A DNA stretch of 64,000 nt from Candidatus Anammoxibacter sp. (GCA_021777105.1 JAIQZQ010000011.1:1-64000), one strand, 5' to 3'. Shown: positions 18,735 through 29,740, numbered from the stretch's first letter. Notes: generated from the sequence alone by a model not told the origin. Translations and numbers: made by a program.

Positions 18735-19829
18735 ATGTCAAACAAAACAAAAGGATTGTCCATTTTTGAAAAGTATTTAACCATTTGGGTGATGTTATGC
18801 ATAGGCATAGGCATTTTAACGGGGAAGCTTGCGCCGGGGTTGGCAATAAGGCTTGACTCGTTTTCAACGCATCAGGTTTCCATACCTATTGCGATATGCC
18901 TGTTTTTCATGATGTTTCCCATAATGGTGAAAATAGATTTTTCAAACGTGGCAAAGACGGCTAAAACGCCAAAGCCGGTTGCTCTGACTCTGTTTATTAA
19001 CTGGGCGATCAAGCCGTTTACTATGTATTTTATCGCTCTGTTCTTTCTAGGTTATGTTTTTAAAGGATATTTGCCGGGAACTGAAATTGTAAAAAGCGGG
19101 CAGGAAGTAGAGCTGTATCGAAGTTATATATCCGGCTCAATATTGCTCGGTATTGCGCCATGCACGGCAATGGTGTTGATGTGGAGTTATCTGGCAAAAG
19201 GGAACGATGGGCTTACTTTGATAATGGTGGCTATAAATTCGCTGACAATGCTTGCGCTTTACGGCCCTTTGGGCGGTTTTCTGCTTGGTGTAAACGCGAT
19301 GCCTATACCGTGGGAAACCATACTGTTTTCCGTATCGGTTTATGTTGCGTTCCCTTTATTAACGGGTTACATCACAAGAAAGTTAATAATTAAACGCAAG
19401 GGGTTGGAATGGTTTAATGATAAGTTTATACATTGGTTAACGCCGGTAAGCATCGGCGCCCTTCTTGTCACGTTAACCCTTGTTTTCACATTTAAAGGCG
19501 AAATAATAGTCGCAAATCCGTTGACGATATTGTGGATAGCGATACCGCTTTTTCTGCAAACCATGCTTATATTTAGTTTGGGATATTTTGTCCTGGCGCG
19601 CTTGTTAAAACTTTCTTATGAGGACGCGGCTCCGTCGGCAATGATCGGCGCGTCAAACCATTTTGAAGTGGCGATTGCGACTTCAACCATGCTGTTTGGT
19701 TTGTCGTCCGGGGCATCGTTGGCGACCGTGGTGGGCGTGTTAATTGAAGTCCCTTTAATGCTAATGCTTGTTTCCATTTGCAAACGGTCGCGCTCGCTTT
19801 TCAGGTCGCGAAACGTCACCCCAACTTAA
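18735..19829 (+). CDS. acr3: Arsenite efflux permease, ACR3 family
   Basis: 364 residues with about ten membrane segments. It contains family marks such as [26 protein letters not shown], the conserved cysteine region [16 protein letters not shown] and [17 protein letters not shown]3 proteins export arsenite by proton antiport across the inner membrane. GAGGAAAAA precedes the ATG. No arsC or arsA is visible, so this is a minimal arsR-acr3 operon. Its 3' end overlaps the convergent pgm gene by 14 bases. Confidence 0.95.
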   Translation: MSNKTKGLSIFEKYLTIWVMLCIGIGILTGKLAPGLAIRLDSFSTHQVSIPIAICLFFMMFPIMVKIDFSNVAKTAKTPKPVALTLFINWAIKPFTMYFIALFFLGYVFKGYLPGTEIVKSGQEVELYRSYISGSILLGIAPCTAMVLMWSYLAKGNDGLTLIMVAINSLTMLALYGPLGGFLLGVNAMPIPWETILFSVSVYVAFPLLTGYITRKLIIKRKGLEWFNDKFIHWLTPVSIGALLVTLTLVFTFKGEIIVANPLTILWIAIPLFLQTMLIFSLGYFVLARLLKLSYEDAAPSAMIGASNHFEVAIATSTMLFGLSSGASLATVVGVLIEVPLMLMLVSICKRSRSLFRSRNVTPT

Positions 19830-21471
19830 GATGATAGTCTATCTCTTCCGACGCTTTAGCCGCGGTCTCAAGAGATTCGCCCCGCTCTTCCCTGTAATCC
19901 TTAATTATATCTTCAGTGCCGGAAGGGCGTTTAAGCACCCAGATACCGTCTTTTAACACAACTTTAACTCCGTCGCCAATTGCCAATCTTTCAATGCTTC
20001 GTCCCGCGATCTTTTTATTTTGCAACAACGCCTCCACTTCGCCGGGGTTGGCGGCAAGCTCCATAAGGCGCTCTTTTTTTTCAGGCGTTGCGGCAGCGTC
20101 GATCCGCTCGTATTGATGCGGGCCGTATCTGGCCGCTAGTTGACTGTACAGGGTTCCGATATCTTCGCCTGTGCCGGCGATAATCTCCATCATTAACAGC
20201 ACGGCGGCAATGCCGTCCTTTTCAGTAACCCATAACGAACCGTCCAGGCGCGGCAACGAAAATCCCGCGCTCTCCTCGCCGGCAAGAACGTACTTTCCAT
20301 TCTTTAAACCATCGACATACCATTTAAAACCCACATTAACTTCATAAGCGGGCCTGCCGTAATCAGCGGCTATTAGATCAAGCATATGTGTTGTGCCTAT
20401 TGTTCTGCCTATGCCCATGTCCGGCGCAAATCCCCTGGTTTTACATAGATAATCGAAAACAACGCACAGGACGTGGTTTGGGTTAAGTATGCCGGTGGAG
20501 TCTTCGCCGCCAAACCTGTCTGAGTCGTTATCGTTTGCGCCTATAAAAGGGACGTTTAGTTTCTTTAAATATCCTTCAACCGCCATCATCACATATTTTG
20601 ACGATGGGTCTCCCCTGAGTTTGCCGTCCCAATCATACGTCCTTTCAGCTGAAGCAGGGTCAGGGTCGGGCATGACAACTTCTATTTGTGTTCCGTGCGT
20701 TTCATTAACAGCCTCGTAAAATCCGCACGCCGCGCCGCCAAGCGGAGTGGCCGCAAATCCGGAGCCTTTAATAACATCCATCCTTACAACATTTGCCAGG
20801 TCTTTTACATACGGCGAGCAAAAGTCTTCTTCAACGATCAATCCCTGTTGCTTTGCCTCGTCAAAATCCATTCGCTTAATTTTATCAGTTACTTCCATAT
20901 AGAAGTTGGCGTGTTCGTCAATAGGATTTGTGCGAGTGTTTGGGCCGCCGTCATATCCATTGCTTTTATATCCGGCGTCATCCGGCGGATTGTGCGAAGC
21001 TGTAATAATCACACCTTCCACGTTTTCGTCATTTATATTTCTTTGGATTATTTCATGCGAGATAACCGGTGTTGGCGAGCTTTTATCCCCTTTCTGGATT
21101 ACCACGCGCATTCCATTGCCGGCAAATACTTCGGCTGCGGTTCTCTGCGCAAAATCCGAAGCAAACCTGACATCCTTGCCGATTATAATCGGGCCGGGCC
21201 GCCGTTCTTTAAATTGTTGCATTAAGTCCGTAGAAAGATCCGGCCCAAATGTTCCGCGGCTGTTTCTAATTTCAACAAGGGCCTGAGTCATCGCAGCCAC
21301 ATGCAGATCTGAAAAGCCGGCTCCGGATTTGCCTCTATGGCCGGAAGTTCCGTTCTTCACAGGCTTTAATTCGCATTCCGCATTGTAATAGAGTTTTTCA
21401 ATATCGTCTTTTTTGCAAAGGGCCTCTGGTTTCGGCCTTTTGCCGGCTAAATGATGCATTTTATTTTCCAT
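19816..21471 (-). CDS. pgm: Phosphoglucomutase (alpha-D-glucose-phosphate specific)
   Basis: The enzyme interconverts glucose 1-phosphate and glucose 6-phosphate for glycogen and envelope sugar metabolism. About 551 residues from the ATG at 21471, which has AGGGG ten bases upstream; an in-frame TTG lies 27 bases further out. The N-terminal [10 protein letters not shown], active serine in TASHNPPDD (about Ser159), metal loop [12 protein letters not shown] and sugar-binding [15 protein letters not shown] fit the bacterial Pgm family of about 545 residues. The C-terminal phosphate loop RPSGTEDI is present. It is convergent with acr3 with overlapping 3' ends. Confidence 0.95.
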   Translation of the reverse strand: MENKMHHLAGKRPKPEALCKKDDIEKLYYNAECELKPVKNGTSGHRGKSGAGFSDLHVAAMTQALVEIRNSRGTFGPDLSTDLMQQFKERRPGPIIIGKDVRFASDFAQRTAAEVFAGNGMRVVIQKGDKSSPTPVISHEIIQRNINDENVEGVIITASHNPPDDAGYKSNGYDGGPNTRTNPIDEHANFYMEVTDKIKRMDFDEAKQQGLIVEEDFCSPYVKDLANVVRMDVIKGSGFAATPLGGAACGFYEAVNETHGTQIEVVMPDPDPASAERTYDWDGKLRGDPSSKYVMMAVEGYLKKLNVPFIGANDNDSDRFGGEDSTGILNPNHVLCVVFDYLCKTRGFAPDMGIGRTIGTTHMLDLIAADYGRPAYEVNVGFKWYVDGLKNGKYVLAGEESAGFSLPRLDGSLWVTEKDGIAAVLLMMEIIAGTGEDIGTLYSQLAARYGPHQYERIDAAATPEKKERLMELAANPGEVEALLQNKKIAGRSIERLAIGDGVKVVLKDGIWVLKRPSGTEDIIKDYREERGESLETAAKASEEIDYHLKLG

Positions 21472-21674
21472 AATAATAGCGCCCCTGTTTCCAGCCAAAA
21501 TTGTTTATATTTTTTATAAAGGCTGAAACATTGTATTAAAGATAGTTTTATAATTCTGAATTTGATATAAACTATAACATTATAAGCCTTAAACCTGCAA
21601 TTGTTAAGGGGATACTTTTTTAATTTAACCGCTTGGTCAAAAACACAAATGAAAGCAGCGGCGGAATATCGAAG

Positions 21675-23186
21675 ATGAAGATAGACAATAAATCGCATAT
21701 ATGGCGGGACGACGATCTTCTTTGTGTTGATCTGCCGACAAAACCTATGCCGGATATTGGAGTGGCGCTGGTTACCGGCGGGTCAGGTTACATTGGGGGG
21801 CGGCTTGTGCCTGAGCTTCTGGCCCGAGGGTATAAGGTAAGGGCTATGGTCAGGAAGTTTTCGCCGGAACAGGCAGAGAAATGGCCCGGGGCGGAAATAG
21901 TGGAAGCTGACGGATTAAGCGCGGAAAGACTGGAAATCGCGCTTAAAGGCGTCCACACAGCTTATTATCTTATCCACTCTCTGTTAATCGGACAAAAAAA
22001 ATATGAATCGTCAGACATTAAGACCGCTATAAACTTTAGGAATGTTGCTGAAAAAATGGGCGTAAAAAGAGTTATCTATTTAGGAGGGCTGGCAGATACA
22101 CATGCGTCGAAAATAGACTATTTAAAAAACAGGATGCGAGTCGGGCAATATTTTATGCAGAGCAAATTGCCGGCTACAATTTTAAGGGTTCCCATGGTCA
22201 TCGGCTCCGGCAGCGCCGCGTATGAAATAATCATGAATGTTGTAAAGGCGACTCCGATTGTTTCCGTCCCATACTGGGCAAAGATTAGATGCCAGCCGAT
22301 AGGAATACGCGATGTGGTAAAGTATCTTGTCGGGGCGCTTGAAGCCCCGGAGACAGCCGGCAAATCATTTGAGATCGGGGGCGCAAACGCGCTTACCATT
22401 GAAGAGATGATGAAGACGATAGCTAAAATAATAGGCAAAAAGAGGCTTTTTCTCTATTCATACTCTTCAAATATCGACTATTACGCTTATCTTGCAAGTT
22501 TTCTAACCCCTGTGCCCGCTTCAATAACAAAGTGCATTATGGCGAGTTGCAAATTTGAATCTGTTTGCAATGACAATGAGATAAAAAATATATTGCCTTT
22601 TGAGCCGCTTGCGTTTAAGGAGATGGTTGTGAGGGCAATGACCAGAGAGGAGCAGGATAATGTGCACACCAGATGGTCTGACTCATACCCGCCCGCGCAT
22701 GAACTTGCCATAAAGTTTAAAGAGCTTGATTATCGGCCAAGATACACAAGCTCATATTCAACCCTGACGGATAAAAAGGCACCGGCTCTTTTTCATACTA
22801 TTTGCCAAATTGGCGGAAAGAGAGGATGGTTTAACAGCAATTTCCTTTGGAGGCTTCGCGGGCTTTTTGACAAGGCCATTATGGGAGTGGGCGCATCCAG
22901 GGGGCGGAAGCTTTCCGGAGCGTTGAGGATAAACGACGTTATTGATTTCTGGCGCGTGGAAGAGCTTAAACTAAATGAGCGGCTCCTTTTGCGCGCGGAG
23001 ATGAAGCTGCCGGGCAAAGGTTGGCTTGAGTTTAAAATTACTCCTGAAAACGGCCAAAACAGGCTCACAGTAACTGCCTATTACCATGCTACAACTATTT
23101 TCGGCAAACTATACTGGTATCTTTTTCTGCCCAGTCATGCGTTTATTTTTAGCGATATGGTTAAGGCTATAGAGAAACGGAGTTAA
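21675..23186 (+). CDS. NAD(P)-binding SDR protein with C-terminal DUF2867 domain
   Basis: 503 residues from the ATG at 21675. The N-terminal Rossmann domain has VTGGSGYIGGRLVPELLARG, an atypical-SDR layout (HTAYYLIHSL, RVIYLGGL) as in NmrA/complex-I-assembly-like proteins. From about residue 370 it continues into a DUF2867-type domain with LNERLLLRAEMKLPGKGWLE and a Y-H-A-T-x-F-G-x-L-Y-W end. The fused form is widespread but uncharacterised; a quinone- or lipid-linked role is only a guess. It stands alone between pgm and the methyltransferase gene. Confidence 0.85.
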   Translation: MKIDNKSHIWRDDDLLCVDLPTKPMPDIGVALVTGGSGYIGGRLVPELLARGYKVRAMVRKFSPEQAEKWPGAEIVEADGLSAERLEIALKGVHTAYYLIHSLLIGQKKYESSDIKTAINFRNVAEKMGVKRVIYLGGLADTHASKIDYLKNRMRVGQYFMQSKLPATILRVPMVIGSGSAAYEIIMNVVKATPIVSVPYWAKIRCQPIGIRDVVKYLVGALEAPETAGKSFEIGGANALTIEEMMKTIAKIIGKKRLFLYSYSSNIDYYAYLASFLTPVPASITKCIMASCKFESVCNDNEIKNILPFEPLAFKEMVVRAMTREEQDNVHTRWSDSYPPAHELAIKFKELDYRPRYTSSYSTLTDKKAPALFHTICQIGGKRGWFNSNFLWRLRGLFDKAIMGVGASRGRKLSGALRINDVIDFWRVEELKLNERLLLRAEMKLPGKGWLEFKITPENGQNRLTVTAYYHATTIFGKLYWYLFLPSHAFIFSDMVKAIEKRS

Positions 23187-23387
23187 ATTTATGGTTCGCT
23201 TACAAATAAATCTATAAATTTACGCGGGCTTAATAACAATATTCTCTTTATTTTAATTGACAGGAAGGCTTTTATATATATACAATTCACATTTATATTT
23301 TTATATGACAAGCATGGTTAGAGTTGTGAAAAATTAATAAAGTTTGTTTTGATGAATCTTGCGCATTTATCTTAAAGGATTATCTAA

Positions 23388-23963
23388 TTGAATCTGATTA
23401 ATTTTTTCAAACAGTTCATTGCCGCTCCAACAAAAATTGGGGCTATTGCGCCCAGCTCGGAAGGGCTGGCGGATCTGATTACCGAAGTCGCTGATCTGCC
23501 GAAAGCTTCCACCGTTATTGAGTTTGGGCCGGGAACAGGCGTTTTTACTGAAAAAATAGTTCGAAAGATGCCAAGCGAAGCTCTGTTTTTTGCGCTGGAA
23601 TACAACGAAGACTTTGTTAAAGCTTCAAAAAACAGATGCTGCGACGCGTTGATTTACCATGATACCGCGGCAAACGCCATGAAATATTTAAATCAACATG
23701 GTTTAGATGAGTGCGACAGCATTATTTGCGGCCTTCCCTGGGCGTCGTTTAGCGTTGAATTGCAGGACGAAATACTTAGCGCCTCAATAACCGCCCTTAA
23801 ACCGGGCGGTAAATTTCTGACTTTTGCCTATCTTTCAGGCCTGATATTGCCGGGCGGCATGAAATTCAGAAAAAAATTATCCTTAAGGTTCTCAAAAGTA
23901 ACAACAACCAAAACTGTCTGGCTCAACATACCTCCTGCCTTTGTCTACTGCGCCGAAAAATAG
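23388..23963 (+). CDS. Class I SAM methyltransferase, phospholipid N-methyltransferase-like
   Basis: 191 residues. The N-terminus FFKQFIAAPTKIGAIAPSSE is the membrane-contact signature of PmtA-type phospholipid methyltransferases and KsgA-like relatives. The SAM-binding loop is VIEFGPGTGVFTE, followed by a second acidic strand (FFALEYNEDF) and CGLPWASF. A TTG start at 23388 is chosen because AAAGGA lies nine bases upstream and the reading frame begins with the typical residues. Probable substrate is phosphatidylethanolamine or a related lipid. Monocistronic as far as can be seen. Confidence 0.8.
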   Translation: MNLINFFKQFIAAPTKIGAIAPSSEGLADLITEVADLPKASTVIEFGPGTGVFTEKIVRKMPSEALFFALEYNEDFVKASKNRCCDALIYHDTAANAMKYLNQHGLDECDSIICGLPWASFSVELQDEILSASITALKPGGKFLTFAYLSGLILPGGMKFRKKLSLRFSKVTTTKTVWLNIPPAFVYCAEK

Positions 23964-24366
23964 ATATTTTCCACTGCCCCAAAGCCATAATGATTCCTTA
24001 ATCCTGACAAACCTGATAAGTAAAAAGTCCTGATAAATATTTTGTCAAAATTTAACTTATAAGTTGCTGATTCGGTAAAATTATAGATGTTCAAATCGTT
24101 TTAGACGGACGCGGCCCAACGCGGCCAACGCTCCTTAATTCCTCATCCCAATAGCAAACGGTTTAAAAGCAGGATATTGCTTGCTTTTGAGCCTATATTT
24201 TGATAACTTTTACCTTTAACATCATTTGACATTTCCAGCATTTTTGATTCATTGTTTGCTTGGAAACAGGCCTGCGCGCTTTTTTCAGCGAACTTTGTTT
24301 TTTTCACTCGGGTTTTTGTAAGCAATTCGATCCAGATATTACAGTTGCCGGGTTTAGGAGTTTTAC
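23964..24366. other. Intergenic region without supported gene
   Basis: About 400 AT-rich bases. It holds the word CCTGATAAGTAAAAAGTCC (24010-24029), also seen in altered form near 15355. A short minus-strand frame (24143-24325) has no ribosome binding site and unconvincing composition. No promoter stands out; AGGAG for mqnE is at its right edge. Confidence 0.5.
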
Positions 24367-25461
24367 ATGGACAAATTTTTTTCGGATTCAGAATTGTCAG
24401 GCATATTTGACAAGACGCAAAACGGCCAACGGCTCACATTTGAAGACGGCCTTACCTTGTACAATAGTTATGACATAAACCATATTGGCTATATGGCCAA
24501 CATGGAGCGCGAAAAGAAGAACAATAACAACGCTTTTTACATAATCAATCGCCATATTAATCACACAAACATTTGCAAAAACAGGTGCAAATTCTGCGCG
24601 TTCAGCCGGGATAAAGACGAAGATGGGTCTTACGCAATGGACATAAACGAGATCCTTGAGCGCGCGGAAAAAGTGTTGGATGACGGTTCGACCGAGCTGC
24701 ATATAGTCGGCGGATTGCACCCTGATTTTAAATTTGATTACTATTTAACAATGATAGGCGAGTTGCATAACCGCTACCCGGACGTGCATTTGCAGGCCTT
24801 TACAGCCGTGGAAATAGCTCATTTGGCCGAAATAGCGGAACTGTCGGTGACAGACACTTTAAAAGAGTTAAAAAACGTCGGCCTTGGGTCTATGCCCGGC
24901 GGCGGCGCCGAGGTGTTTTCACCCCGGTTGCGGGAGAAACTGTGCCCTGAGAAACTTAGCGGCGAAGGGTGGCTAAACGTAATGCGCGAAGCGCACAACC
25001 TTGGCCTGAAAAGCAACGCCACCATGTTGTACGGTCATCTGGAAACCGGCGAAGAGATTATAAACCATATGTTGAAACTTAGAGAGTTGCAGGACGAAAC
25101 AAACGGGTTCATGTCGTTTATACCGCTTGCGTTTCACCCAAAGAACACTCAACTTAGCGAGCTTACAAAAACCACCGGCTTTTACGATCTAAAGATGCTG
25201 GCAATCGGCAGGTTGATGCTTGACAATTTTGACCACATCAAGGCGTTCTGGATAATGCTTGGCCTTAAATTGGCTCAGGTATCGCTGAGTTTCGGAGTTG
25301 ACGATATTGACGGCACCGTGTCCGAGGAGAAGATAACACACTCCGCCGGCGCCGACACGCCGGAATCGTTAACAGTGGACGCATTGGTGCGGCTTATAAA
25401 AGAAGCGGGACGCGATCCTGTAGAGCGAAACACTTTGTATGAAATTCAGAAAAGAAACTAG
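24367..25461 (+). CDS. mqnE: Aminodeoxyfutalosine synthase (radical SAM)
   Basis: This enzyme performs the first committed radical step of the futalosine menaquinone route, joining the enolpyruvyl-benzoate and SAM-derived adenosyl moieties. 364 residues. The [4Fe-4S] cysteines are Cys70, Cys74 and Cys77 (CKNRCKFCAF), followed by HIVGGLHPDF. SFGVDDIDGTV near the C-terminus is shared by the MqnE/MqnC/CofH family; the CKNRC start and overall order fit MqnE better than MqnC. AGGAG lies six bases before the ATG. No other mqn gene is in the window. It implies menaquinone-based respiration. Confidence 0.92.
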   Translation: MDKFFSDSELSGIFDKTQNGQRLTFEDGLTLYNSYDINHIGYMANMEREKKNNNNAFYIINRHINHTNICKNRCKFCAFSRDKDEDGSYAMDINEILERAEKVLDDGSTELHIVGGLHPDFKFDYYLTMIGELHNRYPDVHLQAFTAVEIAHLAEIAELSVTDTLKELKNVGLGSMPGGGAEVFSPRLREKLCPEKLSGEGWLNVMREAHNLGLKSNATMLYGHLETGEEIINHMLKLRELQDETNGFMSFIPLAFHPKNTQLSELTKTTGFYDLKMLAIGRLMLDNFDHIKAFWIMLGLKLAQVSLSFGVDDIDGTVSEEKITHSAGADTPESLTVDALVRLIKEAGRDPVERNTLYEIQKRN

Positions 25462-25503
25462 CATATTTTCAGTGAAAAGTTTTAAACGATAGAGGTGTAT
25501 AAA

Positions 25504-27429
25504 ATGAGTAACTTCCCAAAATTGTTCAGCCCTTTTAAAATAGGCTCTATGGATATTAAGAATCGCATAGTTATGCCCGCCATGGAGACGCATCTTTGCG
25601 ACGAGGAAGGATTTGTCACAGACGAAATAATATCATATTATTGCGAAAGAATCATAGGCGGCGTTGGTTATGTGACGGTGGAAAACACGGCAATTGACCC
25701 TGCGGGCAGATTAAACGACGGGATGTTGTGCATTCATGAAGACAAATTTACCCCGGGTTTTAAAAAGCTATGCGACGAAGTGCATAAATTCGACGGCAAG
25801 ATCGTCGTGCAGTTAAGCCATGGAGGCAGAGAGGCCCTGAAATATTACACCGGCCTTGAATCTGTCGGCCCATCTGCTCTCCCAAGCCCATTGACAAAAC
25901 AGACGCCGCGAGAGCTTTCCGTTGACGAAATACAGGATTTGGTCTCCAAGTTCGCGGACGGAGCCAAAAGAATACATGAGGCCGGAGCCGACGGAATCGA
26001 AATACATATGGCGCATGGATATCTTGTAAACCAATTCTTATCTCCTGAAGCAAACCATCGCAAAGATGAATATGGGGGCAACGTTGAGAAACGGACAAGG
26101 TTTGCGGTTGAAATAGTCAAAGCCATACGTGAAAAAGTGCCCGAAGACTTTCCGGTTATTTGCAGAATAAGCGCGGACGAGTACACTGAAACCGGCATAA
26201 AGATTGAAGAGGGAAAGACGCACGCCCAAACGCTTGAAAAGGCCGGGGCAAGCGCCATTCATGTGTCGGCCTGCAATAGCTCTTCGCCGTTTTACAATAT
26301 ACCTACTTACTATCTTGACGAGGGATGTTTTACCCACCTTGCCGAGGCGGTAAAAAAAGTTGTAAACGTTCCTATTATAACAGTGGGCAGAATACTCGGC
26401 CCTGAATTTGCGGAAAAGATACTTGAACAGGGCAAGGCCGATTTGGTGGCTTTCGGCCGCGTGTTGATCGGCGAGCCGTTTATGCCTGAAAAAGCAAGGG
26501 CCGGCCTGCTGGACGAAATAAGACCTTGTCTATCGTGCAACAAATGCATCAACAGCATTATGGACAGGATGTTGATATGCACTGTAAATCCTGATATTGG
26601 AAAAGAGACAAAAATCAGAAACCTGCCTAAGGCCAAGCCGAAAAAAGTTTTGGTTGTCGGCGGAGGGCCGGCCGGTTTGAGCGCGGCTGACACTGCGGCA
26701 AGAAGAGGCCATCATGTCACCCTTTGGGAAAAAGAGGCTGAACTGGGCGGCAATTTCCGTTTTGCGACCCTTCCGCCTTTCAAAGACCCTATGAAAAACC
26801 TTTTACAACATCTGATTAACAAATCGTATAATGAAAATATTACCGTTATTACGGAAAAGGAAGCAACGGTTGACGCAATTAAAGAGTTTGCCCCAGACGC
26901 AGTTATTGCCGCCGTAGGCTCAAACGAGGTAAAGCTGGAACTGCCGGGCAGCAAAGACGCGGATATAATGGATATTAAAGAGGCCTTTCTTGAAGTCGAT
27001 AAAATGGGCGACAATATTATGATCGTCGGAGCAGGGCCTGAAGGTTGCGAGCTGGCGGACTTTCTATCAGCTGCCGGCAAAAAGATTACAATGATTGAGA
27101 TGAAAAGAATAATCGGCATGGGCCTTGTCGCTCATCCGCGCTACCACATAGTTGAAAGACTAAAAAAAGCCGGGGTCAATATGGTTATTAGCACAAAGGT
27201 TATTGAAATCGGCAAAGGATACCTTGTGGTGCAAAAGAGAAAGGGCGAGCCTGAGAAACTTGAGGGTTTTGACCATATTATTATGTCAACGCTAAACAAA
27301 CCAAACAACGAACTGGCCGACGCCATTAATGATTTTGTAAAAGAGGTGCATGTTGTCGGCGACGCGCTTTCAGGCCGCACAGCCCTTGAAGCAATCTCCG
27401 AAGGTTCAGACGCGGCATTGAAACTGTAA
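25504..27429 (+). CDS. Old-yellow-enzyme-type FMN/Fe-S/FAD oxidoreductase (dienoyl-CoA-reductase-like)
   Basis: 641 residues. The N-terminal FMN TIM barrel (to about 335) has FSPFKIGSMDIKNRIVMPAM and the substrate-side HMAHGYLVNQFLSPEANHR. A cysteine cluster CLSCNKCINSIMDRMLICTV binds a 4Fe-4S centre. The C-terminal half carries FAD- and NAD-binding Rossmann motifs VVGGGPAGLSAAD and IVGAGPEGCELADFL. Relatives include 2,4-dienoyl-CoA reductase, enoate reductases and trimethylamine dehydrogenase; the substrate here is not determinable. The ATG at 25504 follows GAGGTG. It begins 42 bases after mqnE and may be co-transcribed with it. Confidence 0.9.
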   Translation: MSNFPKLFSPFKIGSMDIKNRIVMPAMETHLCDEEGFVTDEIISYYCERIIGGVGYVTVENTAIDPAGRLNDGMLCIHEDKFTPGFKKLCDEVHKFDGKIVVQLSHGGREALKYYTGLESVGPSALPSPLTKQTPRELSVDEIQDLVSKFADGAKRIHEAGADGIEIHMAHGYLVNQFLSPEANHRKDEYGGNVEKRTRFAVEIVKAIREKVPEDFPVICRISADEYTETGIKIEEGKTHAQTLEKAGASAIHVSACNSSSPFYNIPTYYLDEGCFTHLAEAVKKVVNVPIITVGRILGPEFAEKILEQGKADLVAFGRVLIGEPFMPEKARAGLLDEIRPCLSCNKCINSIMDRMLICTVNPDIGKETKIRNLPKAKPKKVLVVGGGPAGLSAADTAARRGHHVTLWEKEAELGGNFRFATLPPFKDPMKNLLQHLINKSYNENITVITEKEATVDAIKEFAPDAVIAAVGSNEVKLELPGSKDADIMDIKEAFLEVDKMGDNIMIVGAGPEGCELADFLSAAGKKITMIEMKRIIGMGLVAHPRYHIVERLKKAGVNMVISTKVIEIGKGYLVVQKRKGEPEKLEGFDHIIMSTLNKPNNELADAINDFVKEVHVVGDALSGRTALEAISEGSDAALKL

Positions 27430-27436
27430 TTTGTAA

Positions 27437-27470
27437 ATATCGGCGCCGGCGGCTCCGCCCGCGCCGATAT
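27437..27470. other. GC-rich hairpin after the FMN oxidoreductase gene
   Basis: ATATCGGCGC (27437-27446) pairs with GCGCCGATAT (27461-27470), and an inner GGCGG/CCGCC pairing stacks on it. There is no T tract, so it is at best a factor-assisted terminator or an mRNA 3' protector. Confidence 0.6.
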
Positions 27471-27529
27471 AAACGACTATTTCTCTCTGCAAATATAATT
27501 TGGTGAATAAACTCGAAGGAAACTATATT

Positions 27530-29740
27530 GTGAAAACACGGTTTTACACTAAGAATTATAGTAGTTTCCTTACTCATTTCTTCCGTTTTGCGCCATGCCT
27601 TGCTTTTTTATCAATTATTTCCATTTCAGTTGCCATAATTTTGCCGGCCGTTTTGCGCGCAGATTCCAGTGATAAAAATTATGCGCAACCAGACGATCAA
27701 GACGCCTCCTCCTTTGAAAGGTTGGATTTCGATAACGAAGCATCGAAAGCCCTTAAAAGCGATATTGAACTTTTGAACCTTGAATCAATAGTGACAATCG
27801 CGTCAAAAAGAGAAGAAACCGCGTCTAAAGCCCCATCAATAGTCTCTGTAATTACCGCGGAAGATATAGAAAATATAGGGGCCGGAAATTTATCGGACAT
27901 TTTTCAGACAATTCCTGGTTTTGACATAATTAAAGACGCTGAATTTGGTGTTTATCGTTTTGGAGCCAGAGGCCTCCAGGCCTCCGATAAAAAGATAAAA
28001 GTCCTTATTGACGGACATTCAATAAATATGCCGTTTAATGGAAGGGCTACCACATTTTTTGACGACCTTCCTCTAAAAAACGTTAAAAAGATAGAAGTAA
28101 TCAGGGGGCCGGGGGCCGCTATTTATGGCGCAAATGCTTTCTTGGCTGTAATTAACATTATCACAAAAGACGTTGGCGATATAGACGGCGTTGAAGTTAG
28201 TTCCGGTTTTGGGAGCTATGACACTCAGGAATACAGTGTTTTGTTTGGAAAAACACTGCGTAATATAGATGTTTCAGGATTTGTTGATTTTTATAACACA
28301 AACGGCATAAGCGAATCTATTAAGGTAGACGCCACTACGGGGCAAGCGTTTTCAAATACTCCCGGCGATACTGATGATAGTAGAAATAAATATGACGCAA
28401 ACATTAAAATGGCTTATAAAGACTTAAAGTTTATGGCCAAATATATGAATAAAGACACAGAGTCTTTTGTCGGTTCTAATTTTGTGTTAACGGACGAAGG
28501 CGAGAATAGATATAACTACGCAATGGGGGAGATAAGTTACGAGTTTGATATTAACGAAAAACTTAAATTTAAACCTCGCGCTTATTATGATCAATATGAT
28601 ATGGAATTCTTTGCGGAGGCTTTGCCGGACGGCTTTACAACAGAAGAAGATCTTGATAATGACGGCGATCTGGAAGTTTTCCCTGACGGCATGCTAGGCA
28701 AAGGCGTTGCCACAAATAGAAGATTGGGAGGCGAGTTGCAATTTGATTATGACCTGTTTGAGAACAATTCATTAACATTTGGTTTCAATTATGAATGGGA
28801 GCGGCAGGATAATGTGCAACTTCACGCCAATTTTGATCCGTTAACCAATGCATCACTTGGTTCTATACAAAATGTGTCAGAACACACTAATTGGATACGT
28901 GAAGTAAATCGGCAGATTTGGGCTATTTACTTTCAGGACAAATGGGATTTATCAGACTCACTAGGGTTGACATTAGGGGTCAGGCATGATCATTATAGCG
29001 ATTTTGAAGGCACTACAAATCCAAGGATTGGTCTTGTCTGGAATTTTATTAACAACGCAACGATTAAACTGCTTTATGGGCAAGCGTTTCGCGCGCCAAG
29101 TTTTGCGGAGCTATACTCTATTAACAACCCTGTGTTGCAGGGCAACCCGAATCTTGCCCCTGAAACTATAAGGACTTATGAGGCGGGCTTAGATTATAAG
29201 TTTAGCGCTGATTTCCACGCTAATGTAAATTATTTTTTCAATGTTATTAGAGATGAAATCAACTCCGGTAAAAGGCCGTCTCCAAACCAGCCGCATATCT
29301 TTGAGAATATTGGAGGCTCTAATATACAAGGCGTTGAATTTGAGATAAAAGCTGATTTTGGCGATAAAACATACGCATTTGCCAACTATACATATCAGGA
29401 CGCCGAGTCAAAGGGCGATCCCGTGCCCGATGTGCCGAAGCATAAAGGAAACGTAGGTGTAAATTTTGAGCTTACAAAATATCTAAACGCCAACCTCCAC
29501 GCATTTATTAGCGATGATAGAGCGCGAGCTGAGAAAGATGACCGTGATGATTCGCCGGGATATGCGCTCCTAAACCTCACATTGATCGCAAAAGAGTTCT
29601 TTAATGATATGAAGATTAAAGCGTCGCTGTTTAATTTATTAGACAAAGATTATAACGACCCCGCGCCAATTAATACAATACCCACCGACTTGCCACGCCC
29701 CGGCAGAACGTTCTTTATTGAACTGAATTACAAGTTCTAA
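27530..29740 (+). CDS. TonB-dependent outer-membrane receptor
   Basis: About 736 residues from the GTG at 27530, which has GAAGGA nine bases upstream. A hydrophobic signal segment (FAPCLAFLSIISISVAIILP) precedes a TonB-box-like LNLESIVTIASKREE. The plug domain contains APSIVSVITAEDIENIGAGN, RFGARGLQ, VLIDGHSIN and VIRGPGAAIYGANAFLAVIN. The beta-barrel ends in FFIELNYKF with the expected terminal phenylalanine. The barrel includes YGQAFRAPSFAELY and LAPETIRTYEAGLDY. Ligand could be a metal chelate, cobalamin or another small molecule; no riboswitch is visible upstream. There are no exbB/exbD or transporter genes nearby. Confidence 0.93.
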   Translation: MKTRFYTKNYSSFLTHFFRFAPCLAFLSIISISVAIILPAVLRADSSDKNYAQPDDQDASSFERLDFDNEASKALKSDIELLNLESIVTIASKREETASKAPSIVSVITAEDIENIGAGNLSDIFQTIPGFDIIKDAEFGVYRFGARGLQASDKKIKVLIDGHSINMPFNGRATTFFDDLPLKNVKKIEVIRGPGAAIYGANAFLAVINIITKDVGDIDGVEVSSGFGSYDTQEYSVLFGKTLRNIDVSGFVDFYNTNGISESIKVDATTGQAFSNTPGDTDDSRNKYDANIKMAYKDLKFMAKYMNKDTESFVGSNFVLTDEGENRYNYAMGEISYEFDINEKLKFKPRAYYDQYDMEFFAEALPDGFTTEEDLDNDGDLEVFPDGMLGKGVATNRRLGGELQFDYDLFENNSLTFGFNYEWERQDNVQLHANFDPLTNASLGSIQNVSEHTNWIREVNRQIWAIYFQDKWDLSDSLGLTLGVRHDHYSDFEGTTNPRIGLVWNFINNATIKLLYGQAFRAPSFAELYSINNPVLQGNPNLAPETIRTYEAGLDYKFSADFHANVNYFFNVIRDEINSGKRPSPNQPHIFENIGGSNIQGVEFEIKADFGDKTYAFANYTYQDAESKGDPVPDVPKHKGNVGVNFELTKYLNANLHAFISDDRARAEKDDRDDSPGYALLNLTLIAKEFFNDMKIKASLFNLLDKDYNDPAPINTIPTDLPRPGRTFFIELNYKF

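Noticed and set aside
24143-24325. 60-residue minus-strand frame upstream of mqnE
   Set aside because: No ribosome binding site and no recognisable domain; composition fits non-coding AT-rich DNA.
27430-27530. Cobalamin riboswitch upstream of the TonB receptor
   Set aside because: Only a GC-rich hairpin is present; the conserved B12-box is absent and the space is too short.
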